A stretch of DNA of 64,000 nt. Source: Candidatus Poribacteria bacterium. Lineage in GTDB: Bacteria; Poribacteria; WGA-4E; WGA-3G. The stretch spans positions 62,001 through 126,000 of the forward strand of contig JAPPFM010000041.1 of assembly GCA_028821605.1 (NCBI GenBank), given 5' to 3'. Made by a program: the position numbers and the translations under genes. The notes below the pieces were generated by a model. It was not told the origin of the DNA and made no database searches. It saw only the letters and a list, made by a program, of their open reading frames with translations. Below, in pieces: positions 7,675-17,445 of this stretch (its first letter is position 1; each line of letters opens with the position of its first letter).

Positions 7675-9165
7675 ATGGCAAAACAACCAAATATAATTTT
7701 CCTCATGACGGATCAACAGCGTTTTGATACTGTTGGCGCACTTGGAAATCCAATTATTCAGACACCGGGATTAGATCGTCTTGTTCGGGAGGGCACAAGT
7801 TTTACGTCGGCGTATTGCCCGTCTGCTGTGTGCGTAGCGTCCCGTTGTAGTTTCCTGCTCGGGCAGTGGCCACACCAGACGGAATGTACGAGCAATTCCG
7901 CAATGCCCCAAGATCGCGTTTCAGTGATGGAGCTGCTCAATGAAGCAGGCTACCAGACGCACGGTATCGGTAAGATGCATTTCACACCACAAGGACGCAA
8001 AATGTGGGGGTTTGAAACGCGAGACTATTCCGAAGAAGGTCCCGGTCCCGATGATTTTACGGAATTTCTGGGTGGAAACGGCTATGACCATATCGTTGCA
8101 CCACACGGCGAGCGGAGTGAATACTACTATATCCCGCAACCCTCACAACTTCCTGCGCGCTTGCACCACACGCAGTGGGTTGGGGACAGAACCCTCCAAT
8201 TCCTGTCTCAACGCGATACGAATCGACCGTTTTTGTGTTGGAGTAGTTTTATCAAACCGCATCCACCGTTTGAATCACCGGTGCCGTGGAATCGGCTCTA
8301 TCGCACAGTCGAAATGCCCCTTCCATTCTTCCCACCAGATTATGAGCATCTGCATACCTACTGGAATCGGCATCAAAATCGCTATAAATACCGTGACCAA
8401 GGACGGGACATGAATCTTCTCCGCACGATGCGGGCGGCTTACTATGCAGCCATCTCTTTCATCGATTATCAGGTGGGTCGAATCCTCGACTACCTTGAAT
8501 CGGAAGGCGAACTTGATAACACGCTAATCTTATACACGTCCGACCACGGCGAATTGCTCGGCGACTATGATTGCTACGGGAAACGCTCTTTCCTTGACGC
8601 TGCCGCTCGGATTCCGCTGCTCGTCCGTTATCCAGAACGTTTCGCTGCAAACACCCAATGCGACGTTCCAACGAGCCTTGTTGATGTGCTGCCGACGAGT
8701 CTTGGCGCAGCGGGGCTATCGCCGGAATCAGATCGAAGCGGTGTTGATCTTGCGGATCTTGCCACAGGACGCGCACAACGGGATGCAATCGTTGGGCAAT
8801 TGGGACAAGAAGGCACAGGACTCTATATGCTCTTGACGGATGAGTATAAATACATCTACTCTGCCGCCGATCGGCAGGAATGGCTCTTCAGGCGTTTGCC
8901 CGGAAGACTTGATGAACGAAGTCTCACTGGCAATCCCGCTTATGGTAGAATTCTCAACGACTATCGGAAACGCTTGATTGGATGGCTCCGCGAGGATGGT
9001 TACGAGTTACCGCTTGATGGCGATAACTGGCGCGAATTCCCCCCACCTGCCGAACCTGAGAATCCGGATGCGGGTCAACTTTTCCAAGATGGACGTTCCG
9101 TGAGTGATCAGTTGCCACCAGGGTATTCGCCGCATATTGATCCCTTGAGACCGCCAAAGGAATAA
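7675..9165 (+). CDS. Sulfatase (alkaline phosphatase superfamily)
   Basis: The start chosen is the ATG giving MAKQPNIIFLMTDQQR, because this is the family's usual N-terminus and an AAAGGA site precedes it; the product is 496 residues. Asp13 in MTDQQR is a metal ligand. The active-site motif is Cys53-Val-Ala-Ser-Arg57, followed by LLGQWPHQ; the Cys would be converted to formylglycine, although Ala replaces the more common Pro of CxPxR. Further metal and sulfate contacts are GIGKMHF, SFIKPHPPFE and YTSDHGELLGDY. No signal peptide is visible, so the enzyme seems cytoplasmic unless exported otherwise. It would cleave a sulfate ester of unknown carbon skeleton. No formylglycine-generating enzyme is encoded nearby. 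Confidence 0.88.
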   Translation: MAKQPNIIFLMTDQQRFDTVGALGNPIIQTPGLDRLVREGTSFTSAYCPSAVCVASRCSFLLGQWPHQTECTSNSAMPQDRVSVMELLNEAGYQTHGIGKMHFTPQGRKMWGFETRDYSEEGPGPDDFTEFLGGNGYDHIVAPHGERSEYYYIPQPSQLPARLHHTQWVGDRTLQFLSQRDTNRPFLCWSSFIKPHPPFESPVPWNRLYRTVEMPLPFFPPDYEHLHTYWNRHQNRYKYRDQGRDMNLLRTMRAAYYAAISFIDYQVGRILDYLESEGELDNTLILYTSDHGELLGDYDCYGKRSFLDAAARIPLLVRYPERFAANTQCDVPTSLVDVLPTSLGAAGLSPESDRSGVDLADLATGRAQRDAIVGQLGQEGTGLYMLLTDEYKYIYSAADRQEWLFRRLPGRLDERSLTGNPAYGRILNDYRKRLIGWLREDGYELPLDGDNWREFPPPAEPENPDAGQLFQDGRSVSDQLPPGYSPHIDPLRPPKE

Positions 9166-9289
9166 GCGGGTGGAAGGCGAGGGGTAGAAAGAGTGGAAGA
9201 ATGGAAAAGTACCTCTCCCGCAATCTTCCGCCTTTTCTTCCAATCCTTAATTTCTACAGAAATGGAAGAGTTCATTACACTCCTAAATC

Positions 9290-10630
9290 ATGCCGATCCG
9301 TCGTTCTGCCAAAATGCTATTCTCAAAGGCGGCGTGGTCCGCCTACAATAGTTACCGCAAAGGCGCGCGTTACCGCTCTCGATTTGCACAGACAGCTGCA
9401 TTGCTCGACGCACCGCGCGAAACCATTATAGTATTCCAGCAGGGACGGTTGGGAAAACTCCTCCAGCACGCATACCACACAACACCTTATTACCGCGAAT
9501 TGCTCGAAACGGAATCACCAGATATTTCGGAGGTTCCACCCCTCGAAAAACAGGACGTTCGAGAACAGTTGGAGCACCTCTGTTCTGAAGCGTTTCTACA
9601 GAAGCAGCGCATCAAAAACGCTACAGGTGGTTCAACAGGCACGCCGCTTACCTTCTATCAGGACAGGAATTATTGGAATCAACGGAACTTGAGCGTATAC
9701 TACTTCGATCGGTGGGCGGGTTGGAATTTCGGTGAACCCCAACTGATTATATGGGGTGCCCCTGCAGACTTAAAAGGCAATGAACACTGGAAGCATCGCC
9801 TCAACAACTTTTGGCGAAATCAGTATTGGCTCAACGGTTTTCACCTCACAGATACAGCGATGCAGGCGGCATTTAACGAGATGGATGGATGCCACCCGCA
9901 AACAATTCTCGCTTACCCGTCATCGCTTTATCAATTTGCCTCATTTCTCTTTGAAAACGGCTTGACACCCAGATGGGGATTGAAGGGAATGATCTCTTCT
10001 GCAGAAATGCTGCATCCGCACTATCGCGCCTTGGCAGAGACCGTTTTCAGCACGAAAGTCTATAATCGCTATGGGGGACGGGAAGTTGGGTTGATCGCAA
10101 TGGAGTGTACAGAGGGACGTATGCATATCAACTGCCACGACCTCTACCTTGAGATAGACAGTATCGACCCCTACACTAAACCCGGTGAAATCTTGATTAC
10201 CCAGTTGAATAACTATGCGATGCCGTTCATTCGATACCGAATCGGGGACATCGGTCGCCTCTCTGATGAAGTTTGTCCATGTGGCAATCAGTTACCTATT
10301 TTGGCGGAATTGCTCGGACGCTCTACTGCAACTTTCCGAACGAAAACTGGGGCACTAATACACGGTGGGTATTTCACGCAACAGTTCTATAACGTCATCG
10401 GTGTGGACCAGTTCCAACTGATTCAGGAAACGTTTGAGCGATGTGTTTTAAAACTGGTTATTAATGCACAGTGGCAGGAAACAACAGGCGATCTTCTGGT
10501 CGGGAAGATTCAGGATACACTCGGTACGGATGTTGCTGTCACGGTAGAATTTGTAGAGGAGATTCCGCTTCCTGCTTCGGGAAAACGGGAATTCACGATT
10601 TCAAAAGTAGACCTGAATACGACTGATTAA
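9290..10630 (+). CDS. CapK/PaaK-like adenylate-forming enzyme
   Basis: A 446-residue protein of the phenylacetate-CoA ligase/CapK branch of the AMP-forming superfamily. The phosphate loop is ATGGSTGTPLTF, the adenylate-binding motif is YNRYGGREVG, the ribose-contact region is FIRYRIGDIG, and the C-terminal lid carries PASGKREF with the conserved lysine. A cysteine pair, CPCGNQLP, in the lid is typical of the CapK branch. Such proteins activate carboxylates and are often found in polysaccharide or secondary-metabolite clusters, but no glycosyltransferases lie nearby. It follows the sulfatase by 124 bp. Its stop overlaps the stop of the convergent fusion gene by 4 bp. Confidence 0.8.
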   Translation: MPIRRSAKMLFSKAAWSAYNSYRKGARYRSRFAQTAALLDAPRETIIVFQQGRLGKLLQHAYHTTPYYRELLETESPDISEVPPLEKQDVREQLEHLCSEAFLQKQRIKNATGGSTGTPLTFYQDRNYWNQRNLSVYYFDRWAGWNFGEPQLIIWGAPADLKGNEHWKHRLNNFWRNQYWLNGFHLTDTAMQAAFNEMDGCHPQTILAYPSSLYQFASFLFENGLTPRWGLKGMISSAEMLHPHYRALAETVFSTKVYNRYGGREVGLIAMECTEGRMHINCHDLYLEIDSIDPYTKPGEILITQLNNYAMPFIRYRIGDIGRLSDEVCPCGNQLPILAELLGRSTATFRTKTGALIHGGYFTQQFYNVIGVDQFQLIQETFERCVLKLVINAQWQETTGDLLVGKIQDTLGTDVAVTVEFVEEIPLPASGKREFTISKVDLNTTD

Positions 10631-13050
10631 GAATCACTGCTGTAACAGAGTTCTCGGAGCGTGGCGACCCGCTTTGTACCACCCGGAAGGTAAGCCAGGA
10701 TTAATCCGTCAATTGTCTGATTTCGATCCGCCACAACGCCAGTACTCTGTTCCGCAGTCAAACCTTTGGAAAGCAGTAAATAGAATGTGTCTTTTAGCCA
10801 ACCCGGGGTCGTAAAGAAGTTCCCTTGCCCTTTTGAAATAACGATGTCTGCCTCTAACAGCGCATTGAAAAATTCTGGGGCTCCACGGTACAGATTTGTC
10901 CCAATCGTCTTTGCCCCTGATGACATGAGTTTAACAACTCCGTCACGCATCGCTGTCTGTAGTTCTTGGAATTGCGAATAGTTCACTATTTCATGCAGAT
11001 CTGCAAGGGTCGCGTCATTGCTGGCGTTGTCCACTTTTCCGACAATAGAGATACGGTGTCCGCATTGAATGAGGTCCTGAACAAACGCTATGTCGAAGAT
11101 TACCTCTCCGTCGTTGTCGGCGAGCCAGAGAATGTTCTGGGAAGTCGTGTCAATTACCTTTTCACAGAACTGTTCATAACAGTCAATAGCGAAAGGTGCT
11201 TCGACCGCAGCACGTAGGACTTCAGAGAAATAATCGGGATTTGCGTTCAATCTCTTCATGACCCGTTCGCTGCTATAGTCGATGATATTTCCCGCAACAA
11301 CGAGTTTCAATCGTCTTAACCAGCTATCTTTCCAAAACTCTGGAAGGAGTTCGAGTGCTGTTTGTCGTGCCTTGCGTTTATCGTAATGGTAAGGGTTCGG
11401 GTTACCGGTATGAAGCGTTACCATCTCGAAGATGCTACCCCATACTTCTTCAGACGTGAGGGACTCAATGAGATAATCCCCATTGACGCGCCGGATATCC
11501 AAGAGTGTTTCTACAGCCTTGTTCGTGATCTGTTGCAATTGTGAATTGCGCGTCGCACGTGGGATCAATTCTGTAGCACTATGTGATGTTACATGCTGCC
11601 GAAGGCCCTCCCAATCCGGTAGTTCTCTTTTTTCACCAAAGGTGAAAACCCCAGGGATATATTCACGGGGCACAACCTGATCGAAAAGCGTCTTCGGTAC
11701 ACCGGGTGGAGTCTGAGCCAGTGGCACACCAAGCGTCCGATTTGACAGGTTGATGTCGGCGGGAATCACTGTTCCATGCGCAGCGACCGCTGAGAGTTGG
11801 ACGTTGTTCCCAACACTCACCGCATCAAAGGTGGAATTTTTGATGGTACTCCGTGTCGCGAGTCCTTGCACCGGTGCCGATAGTGTTTCAGGTAAAGGAT
11901 TTGATTCAAACGTCGTGTCGTTTGCGGTGACACCCTGTAGTCCTACGGAATCACCTACCCTTGTTGATCCGAGTAACGTAACGTTTTCAAGCCGACAATA
12001 GTCCCCAATCTGAACCTTTTCGCCGAGATGCACCCTGCCTATTAAATAACACGCCGTGCCGATCTCAATATCTTCACTGTTCAGGGTTATCTGTGCTGCT
12101 GGATCAACATGGACCCCTTTCTGTGCGAGAGATGCCCGCGTCTGGGCAAACAGTGTATCTTCACCGGATAGGACGTTGGACCAACGGTTGACACCGGATA
12201 ACACCTCGCCGCGATAGATAAAAGCATTCGTTTTCAGTCCGTCTTCATAGCAGTGTCGGATGAGATCAACGTGGTGGAGTTCATCGTTGCGGTTTGTATG
12301 CGGTTGTAACCGGTGTATCCGTTCCATCAACGCGCTTTTCCGAATGAGGGTGATCCCTGTGTTGGTATACGCCTCGCCGTTGTGCCATCGGTCCCACATT
12401 TCCTGCTTTTCTGTCTCCGTCATGTCATACCACTCTTTGGTCCCGGTGAGTCTCCCGTCTGCGTCGAAAAAAAGTCCACCCTTATCCACAACCGTTTCAG
12501 GCACCTTGCCACAGAGGGTAACATCCGCACCAGAGAGGAAGTGGGAAAGCAGTGTCTGTGCGAAAATGTCGCGCGCCAAAAACGGCTCATCACCGAATGC
12601 CACGCCGATCCATTCCGCGTCGGAATCTTGAAGTGTTGGCAGTGCTGCTTGCAACGCGCCTCCTGTGCCGTTCGTCTCTTCTTGAATACAAAAAACGGCA
12701 TTCGGACCCAGCAGTCGCGCGGCGGATCCGCTTTTCTCAACACGTGCTGCCATCTGTGGGTTGATAACGACAATGTCAGGACGGTTCCCCGGTAGGTAAC
12801 GCCGCGAGTGCTGAAGTGTGTTCTGCTCACCGAAGGTGATATCCAGTGTTTTGCTCAAGCGTCCTGTGGCATCAATGCGCGTGCCTTTACCGGCAGCAAG
12901 CACAACCCACTGGGGTGTGAGATAGTTTTCGAGGTTGTCTGTTGGGAGTTTCGCGAGGAAAGTTTCAATTTCAGCAGGATCTGATGAGATCGCCGTGAGT
13001 GTATCTTCCAGTTTGCAACCGAGGAGGTTTTCAAGAAGACGGGTCTTCAT
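10627..13050 (-). CDS. Nucleotidyltransferase / left-handed beta-helix / DUF89 fusion protein
   Basis: An 807-residue three-part protein. Residues 47-265 form a GlmU-like sugar-phosphate nucleotidyltransferase with the signature LAAGKGTR (51-58) and the following LSKTLD. Residues 300-430 look like hexapeptide beta-helix turns (VHLGEKVQIGDYCRLENVTL and similar), as in GlmU acyltransferase domains. From about residue 490 a DUF89 metal-dependent phosphatase domain follows, with LADNDGEVIFD near 643, SNDATLADL, and SKGQGNF near 740. DUF89 proteins are carbohydrate-phosphate or damaged-metabolite phosphatases. The product may make and clear sugar phosphates, which is inference. Its ATG follows the hsdM stop with no gap (TAA then ATG), indicating coupled translation with a restriction gene of apparently unrelated function. 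Confidence 0.75.
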   Translation of the reverse strand: MKTRLLENLLGCKLEDTLTAISSDPAEIETFLAKLPTDNLENYLTPQWVVLAAGKGTRIDATGRLSKTLDITFGEQNTLQHSRRYLPGNRPDIVVINPQMAARVEKSGSAARLLGPNAVFCIQEETNGTGGALQAALPTLQDSDAEWIGVAFGDEPFLARDIFAQTLLSHFLSGADVTLCGKVPETVVDKGGLFFDADGRLTGTKEWYDMTETEKQEMWDRWHNGEAYTNTGITLIRKSALMERIHRLQPHTNRNDELHHVDLIRHCYEDGLKTNAFIYRGEVLSGVNRWSNVLSGEDTLFAQTRASLAQKGVHVDPAAQITLNSEDIEIGTACYLIGRVHLGEKVQIGDYCRLENVTLLGSTRVGDSVGLQGVTANDTTFESNPLPETLSAPVQGLATRSTIKNSTFDAVSVGNNVQLSAVAAHGTVIPADINLSNRTLGVPLAQTPPGVPKTLFDQVVPREYIPGVFTFGEKRELPDWEGLRQHVTSHSATELIPRATRNSQLQQITNKAVETLLDIRRVNGDYLIESLTSEEVWGSIFEMVTLHTGNPNPYHYDKRKARQTALELLPEFWKDSWLRRLKLVVAGNIIDYSSERVMKRLNANPDYFSEVLRAAVEAPFAIDCYEQFCEKVIDTTSQNILWLADNDGEVIFDIAFVQDLIQCGHRISIVGKVDNASNDATLADLHEIVNYSQFQELQTAMRDGVVKLMSSGAKTIGTNLYRGAPEFFNALLEADIVISKGQGNFFTTPGWLKDTFYLLLSKGLTAEQSTGVVADRNQTIDGLILAYLPGGTKRVATLRELCYSSDS

Positions 13051-14517
13051 TTAATCGTTGCCCTCTAATTCTGCTTGGATATTTTGAAATTGTGCTAACG
13101 CGGACTCTAAATTCTCAGTGATTTCCGACACTAATACATCTGGCGTAGGAAGGTCTGCTGCATCTTCAACGGAGTCCTCCTTTAGCCAGAAGATGTCAAG
13201 GTTGACATGCTCGCGTTCGATGAGTTCTTCATAGCTGAAGGCGCGAAATTGCTCGGTCTCAGTCCGATCGTCGCGGTTATCTGATTTGTAAACAGTGATA
13301 AAATCTTGTAGATCGGTGTCTGTCAGCGGATTTGTTTTGAGTGTAAAGTTTTTATTTGTCCGTAGATCGTAGATCCAGAGTTTCTGGGTCCAGGGTTCTT
13401 CACGTGCGGGTCTCTTATCGAAAAAGAGCACATTCGCCTTGACACCTTGGGCATAAAAGATCCCAGTCGGCAGTCGCAAGAGGGTGTGGACATCAAATTG
13501 TTTCAGCAGCTGCTGGCGAATTGTTTCCCCTGCGCCACGTTCAAAAAGTACGTTGTCTGGGAGGACGACAGCGGCGCTTCCATCCGTTTTCAGAGTGGTT
13601 TTGATGTGTTGAAGGAAGTTGAACTGTTTATTTGATGTGGTTGCCCAAAAATCATCGCGCTCATAAGTAAGCAATGTGTTGCTGCGTTTACCGCCATCGG
13701 TGGCAATTGTAATGCTACTCCTATTTCCGAACGGTGGATTGGTAAGCACCATGTCGTAGCGGGCACCAGTGTCTCTGCTAAGGCTATCATCGGTTGTAAT
13801 TGGACTCTCGGTGCCACCGATACCGTGCAAGTATAGATTCATCACACAGAGGCGGACGACGTTATCAACGATGTCTGTGCCAGCGAAGGTGCTAAACCTA
13901 AGGAATTCCTTCTGTTCGCGAGTCATCGTACTGCTATAATTTTCGGAGATATAATCATGCGCAGCGAGAAAGAAGCCACCGGTGCCGCATGCTGGATCAC
14001 AGATCGTTTGCATCGGTTCGGGACGCATCACTGCAACCATCGCCTTGATGAGTGGACGCGGTGTAAAATACTGCCCTGCTCCGCTTTTGGTATCTTCGGC
14101 GTTTTTCTGTAGAAGTCCTTCGTAGATAGTGCCTTTGATGTCGGCTGTCATCCCGCTCCAGTTCTCGGCGTTGATGAGATGGATAAGTCGTTGTAGGTTC
14201 GCGGGCGTTTGGATGCGGTTCTGTGATTTTCGGAAGATTACACCGAGTAAGCCTTGCGCATTACTCAATTCTCGGAGGATTTTGACATATTGCGTTTCTA
14301 ACTCGGTACCGCTTTCGTTGCGTAAACTTTCCCAATCTAAACCTGCAGGAATTGTTGAAGGTTTGTTGTGAGGCGGTTTTGTCTGTTCGTCGGCGAGCTT
14401 GAGGAACAACAGATAGGTGAGTTGTTCGACGTAATCGCCGTAACTAACCCCATCATCTCGAAGGACATTACAGAAATTCCAGAGTTTCTGGACAATTGTT
14501 GCGGATTCGTTTGACAT
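13051..14517 (-). CDS. hsdM: Type I restriction-modification system DNA methyltransferase subunit HsdM
   Basis: A 488-residue N6-adenine methyltransferase. The N-terminal HsdM helical domain spans about residues 5-130. The AdoMet motif DPACGTGG is at 174-181 and the catalytic NPPF is at 260-263. The RLPTGIFYAQGVKANVLFF region is characteristic of type I M subunits. With HsdS it would methylate both strands of a bipartite target; with HsdR it would complete the restriction enzyme. A GAGGTAA site precedes the ATG. It is separated from hsdS by three unrelated genes, an unusual arrangement, and is immediately followed by the DUF89 fusion gene. Confidence 0.93.
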   Translation of the reverse strand: MSNESATIVQKLWNFCNVLRDDGVSYGDYVEQLTYLLFLKLADEQTKPPHNKPSTIPAGLDWESLRNESGTELETQYVKILRELSNAQGLLGVIFRKSQNRIQTPANLQRLIHLINAENWSGMTADIKGTIYEGLLQKNAEDTKSGAGQYFTPRPLIKAMVAVMRPEPMQTICDPACGTGGFFLAAHDYISENYSSTMTREQKEFLRFSTFAGTDIVDNVVRLCVMNLYLHGIGGTESPITTDDSLSRDTGARYDMVLTNPPFGNRSSITIATDGGKRSNTLLTYERDDFWATTSNKQFNFLQHIKTTLKTDGSAAVVLPDNVLFERGAGETIRQQLLKQFDVHTLLRLPTGIFYAQGVKANVLFFDKRPAREEPWTQKLWIYDLRTNKNFTLKTNPLTDTDLQDFITVYKSDNRDDRTETEQFRAFSYEELIEREHVNLDIFWLKEDSVEDAADLPTPDVLVSEITENLESALAQFQNIQAELEGND

Positions 14518-14548
14518 GAATTTACCTCAATTCGGTTAAGGATTGGGA

Positions 14549-14968
14549 TCAATTCTCTTCAGGAGGTATAACCAATTTACTAAGGTTGGCAAGCTTAGTC
14601 GCAAGGGCTCGACGCGTTTTTCTGTTTGCAGGGCTATTATCTACTGGAAGCGGTCTGATATTCGCATGCCTTTCGGGTGGCTCGTCTGGAACCACTTCAA
14701 GATTGCTATCATAAACGTTGATCGCCAAAAGATCAGCTCTTGCTTTTATAGGTCTATCTTCTGTTTGGACATGTTCCTGCCCAATTTCCCAGATATCGTT
14801 TTCTGAGAGTTCCTGACTGTCATTGAGTCCTGAAATGCGAAACACAGATACATCAACACTCTTTTTATGGGGCAGAAATGCGTCGGGTTTAACTCTGTTA
14901 GTGGCAATGGAGAAATGACTACTATAACGAATGAAACGGGTGAGTTTCTCACCCGGTGGAACATTCAT
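14549..14968 (-). CDS. Uncharacterised conserved-looking protein, second gene of a two-gene module
   Basis: A 139-residue soluble protein. It contains RYSSHFSIATNRVKPDAFLP near the start, then VSVFRISGL, a Trp-containing IWEIGQEHV stretch, ARADLLAI and PPERHANIRPLP. I recall similar layouts in short proteins encoded next to a partner like the upstream gene, but no function is known to me. It starts 14 nt after that partner ends and ends 31 nt before hsdM, so all three may be cotranscribed. A toxin-antitoxin or defence-accessory role is possible but only inferred from position. Confidence 0.55.
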   Translation of the reverse strand: MNVPPGEKLTRFIRYSSHFSIATNRVKPDAFLPHKKSVDVSVFRISGLNDSQELSENDIWEIGQEHVQTEDRPIKARADLLAINVYDSNLEVVPDEPPERHANIRPLPVDNSPANRKTRRALATKLANLSKLVIPPEEN

Positions 14969-14982
14969 AACAACAATCCTTA

Positions 14983-15399
14983 TTACATGAGGATATTTGT
15001 CAACATTTTGAGAAAGCCCGACAACATTGGTGTATCTGATAATGCACAGATGCCTTCAAATTGACGTTTTTCTTCAAAAAATGCGGTGTAGATGACGAGA
15101 TTGTCCCCATAAATCCCCATCGTTATAATACCTTCATCCAAATACCATCCGATGCTAAAGCTGCCGTCTTCTGCCCAACTGACTTCTGGCATGGGCAGCT
15201 TGTAATTACAAAGCATCTCTAACAAAACAAGTGTATCATTGTATGCTGAATCCGGGATTGGGTCAATCTCTTTATCCAAGGCATAAGCTTCCTCGGCTTC
15301 TTGTCGGGTTTCGTTTAATTCGTGTTGCAACTGTTTCCGAAACAGGACTTTATCCGTTGGTGGTAGCAGGAGATCGTGTTCCTTTTGTAAGGTTTCCAT
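14983..15399 (-). CDS. Uncharacterised protein, first gene of a two-gene module
   Basis: A 138-residue acidic protein. The N-terminal half is helical and charged (QLQHELNETRQEAEEAYALD), and the C-terminal half looks like a small beta-domain, with SIGWYLDEGIITMGIYGDN and LVIYTAFFEEKRQFEG. No signal peptide or membrane segment is visible. An AAAGGG site precedes the ATG. It is 14 nt upstream of the 139-residue gene and the two probably act together. No named family is recognised. Confidence 0.55.
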   Translation of the reverse strand: METLQKEHDLLLPPTDKVLFRKQLQHELNETRQEAEEAYALDKEIDPIPDSAYNDTLVLLEMLCNYKLPMPEVSWAEDGSFSIGWYLDEGIITMGIYGDNLVIYTAFFEEKRQFEGICALSDTPMLSGFLKMLTNILM

Positions 15400-15529
15400 A
15401 TTACGGCCCTTTGCGATTGTGAGATAAGTTCGTTAATATATCCTGATTTTAGCACAGATTTTCGTCAAACGCAATGCCTATTTCAAAGATAGCATTTTCA
15501 AATAGTAAGTTTAACGATTCATACCAATG

Positions 15530-15820
15530 TTATAGATTCGGTTCATCAAAATCTTTCAAGGCTCTTTTAACTTCAGCGTCTAACGTTTCTACGGTGAGGC
15601 TGTCGTCAAACGGGGAAATTCCGGCTTCATACATCAGTTCCGAGAGATCCCATCGTGAAATATTTAGCAGTCGCGCCGCCCTACCAGCACTAATGTCACC
15701 CTGACGTAGGAGGTCAAGCACAAAAGCCTCTTTCGCCTTGTGCTCCGCGTCCACTTTGTGTTTCAGTAAAACCTCATCAAGCGGTAATCTAAATCGGACT
15801 TCAAGTTCTGTTTTTGCCAT
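15530..15820 (-). CDS. UPF0175-family antitoxin-like protein
   Basis: A 96-residue protein starting MAKTELEVRFRLP; the start is chosen for the GAGGTGA site 6 nt upstream, although an in-frame GTG lies three codons earlier. The centre reads AFVLDLLRQGDISAGRAARLLNISRWDLSELMYEAGI, a helix-turn-helix typical of UPF0175 proteins, which are usually DNA-binding antitoxins paired with a PIN-domain (DUF3368) toxin. No PIN gene lies next to it; the nearest in the window is about 47 kb away with its own partner. It may be an orphan antitoxin or may regulate the restriction locus in which it sits. Confidence 0.7.
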   Translation of the reverse strand: MAKTELEVRFRLPLDEVLLKHKVDAEHKAKEAFVLDLLRQGDISAGRAARLLNISRWDLSELMYEAGISPFDDSLTVETLDAEVKRALKDFDEPNL

Positions 15821-16061
15821 GCAAATCACCTCGCGTTATTCATCCTCATCTCCTCGTAATTTTTTCATAACCTTTCTCCGTTGTTTTATTTAGGCGAATT
15901 AATCATCAATAGATTTTCCTTTGGAGTTCGGACAAATCGGATAACTTCATTCCACATAAATTGTAACTAAGCAGTCTACTATTTGCATACCGCTATTTTA
16001 ACATAAGTCCGCCCCAAATGCAATGTTCACGCTCCGCTCTGATCTTGACGAAAGATGCCTT

Positions 16062-17435
16062 TCAATCAAGTGGAAGAGGTAATTGCTTTGCCAAAGAAGT
16101 ATTTTTCGGTTTCGTTGTGGTCTGTTTTCGTTTCGGTTGCTGAGGTCCTTTTTCTTCTTGAATTTTCTCCAATAGGGTGCTTGCTGGTTCATCGTTGGGG
16201 TCTTGCGGCACAAGTTTACCAGAGAACGCATGCTTGAGGATAGACTGCCGCAAACGTTCCGCGCGTTTAAGTTCGGCATCAATGGTTGCTTCTATTTCAT
16301 CAGCGACTAAAAGGTGCCGCTCAAGTTCAAAAACGATCTGTTCTTGTTCTGGAAGGGATGGAATTGGAACGGTAACCTTTAGTGGAAAATTACGAGAAAT
16401 CCCGCCGACAGTAGCTCCTCGAAAATCCGAGAGAATCTGCTGTTGTCCTTTACTGCTAAAGAGAAAATAAAACACATATTTAGGAAAAGCTACCTTTGGA
16501 TCTACCCTCACAATAAACAGATGTTCATTAACTGCAGCACGGTTATGTGGAAAATCGTTATCAACAAAACTGATTTTTCCGGTTGTTGCCCCATCTTTGA
16601 CAACAATAATATCGTCTGGATAAATGCGTCCTTTGTTCAATGATTCAAAAAACTCTGCAGGAATATATTTGATTTTTTCATAGTTAAAGCCGCCATCTGT
16701 ATTTAAATGTTCGCCTCCGAGACTCGGTATCCCTTCAAGGATGCCCCGGACTCCACCCTTTGGGCGCGAACCACTTTCAAGCGTAATGAATTCATTCAGA
16801 TTCATACTTTTCCAACTGTCTGAATGCCTTTCGCGCCATTCCGTTGTCAACTCCCCTTCAAAAGCAGCTTTGAGGATTGATCGGCGATACCGTTGCAACT
16901 GCACTTGTGCTTTTTTGAGGCTATCAACTGCTGCGTCTAATTGGACAAACAGCGTCTCCAGTTTTGCGACGATACGGTGTTGTTCTACCAGCGGTGGAAG
17001 TGGGATTTCAAATATTTTGAGTTGGTTTCCCGTGATTGCATCAAAGGTTGTTCCTGTTCCTCTGCTTGCAATTTCATTTGCATAGGTACGCATTAGATAA
17101 AGAATGAAAAACGACTCAATTCCGCCTAACCCGCGAATTGCTGCGAGTCCTCTCCCCACGGCTGACTTTTCAGGGCAAATATTTGTAGGTCCGACAGGGG
17201 CGCGAATAGAAATGAAAACGTCTCCTTTCTCAGCGATTTTTTTTGGAGCGGTACACCATTTTCGAGGGGTGGGGTAAAGTTTCCCAAATTCAAGCTTGCC
17301 TTGATAAAACGGAAGTCCTTTGCCATCTGTATTGTAAGTAGAAGATGGGGGTGATTGCCCTAATATGATATGACTGATTTTTTCCAATGATGTCCATACC
17401 CATCCTTTTGGCAAATCAGTTAAATCCGTGTTCAT
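16062..17435 (-). CDS. hsdS: Type I restriction-modification system specificity subunit HsdS
   Basis: The start chosen gives MNTDLTDLPKGWVWTSLEKI, the normal HsdS opening, preceded by AAAGGGA; an upstream in-frame ATG at 17672 would overlap most of a coding stretch of the neighbouring gene. The product has 457 residues. Two target-recognition domains (about 10-150 and 210-360) are each followed by a conserved helical region: PPLVEQHRIVAKLETLFVQ and IPSLPEQEQIVFELERHL. These set the bipartite target and the spacer length between half-sites. The C-terminus ends in a basic tail. It starts 10 nt after the AlbA_2 gene ends. The recognition sequence cannot be predicted. Confidence 0.92.
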   Translation of the reverse strand: MNTDLTDLPKGWVWTSLEKISHIILGQSPPSSTYNTDGKGLPFYQGKLEFGKLYPTPRKWCTAPKKIAEKGDVFISIRAPVGPTNICPEKSAVGRGLAAIRGLGGIESFFILYLMRTYANEIASRGTGTTFDAITGNQLKIFEIPLPPLVEQHRIVAKLETLFVQLDAAVDSLKKAQVQLQRYRRSILKAAFEGELTTEWRERHSDSWKSMNLNEFITLESGSRPKGGVRGILEGIPSLGGEHLNTDGGFNYEKIKYIPAEFFESLNKGRIYPDDIIVVKDGATTGKISFVDNDFPHNRAAVNEHLFIVRVDPKVAFPKYVFYFLFSSKGQQQILSDFRGATVGGISRNFPLKVTVPIPSLPEQEQIVFELERHLLVADEIEATIDAELKRAERLRQSILKHAFSGKLVPQDPNDEPASTLLEKIQEEKGPQQPKRKQTTTKPKNTSLAKQLPLPLD

Positions 17436-17445
17436 GTGTTCCCTT

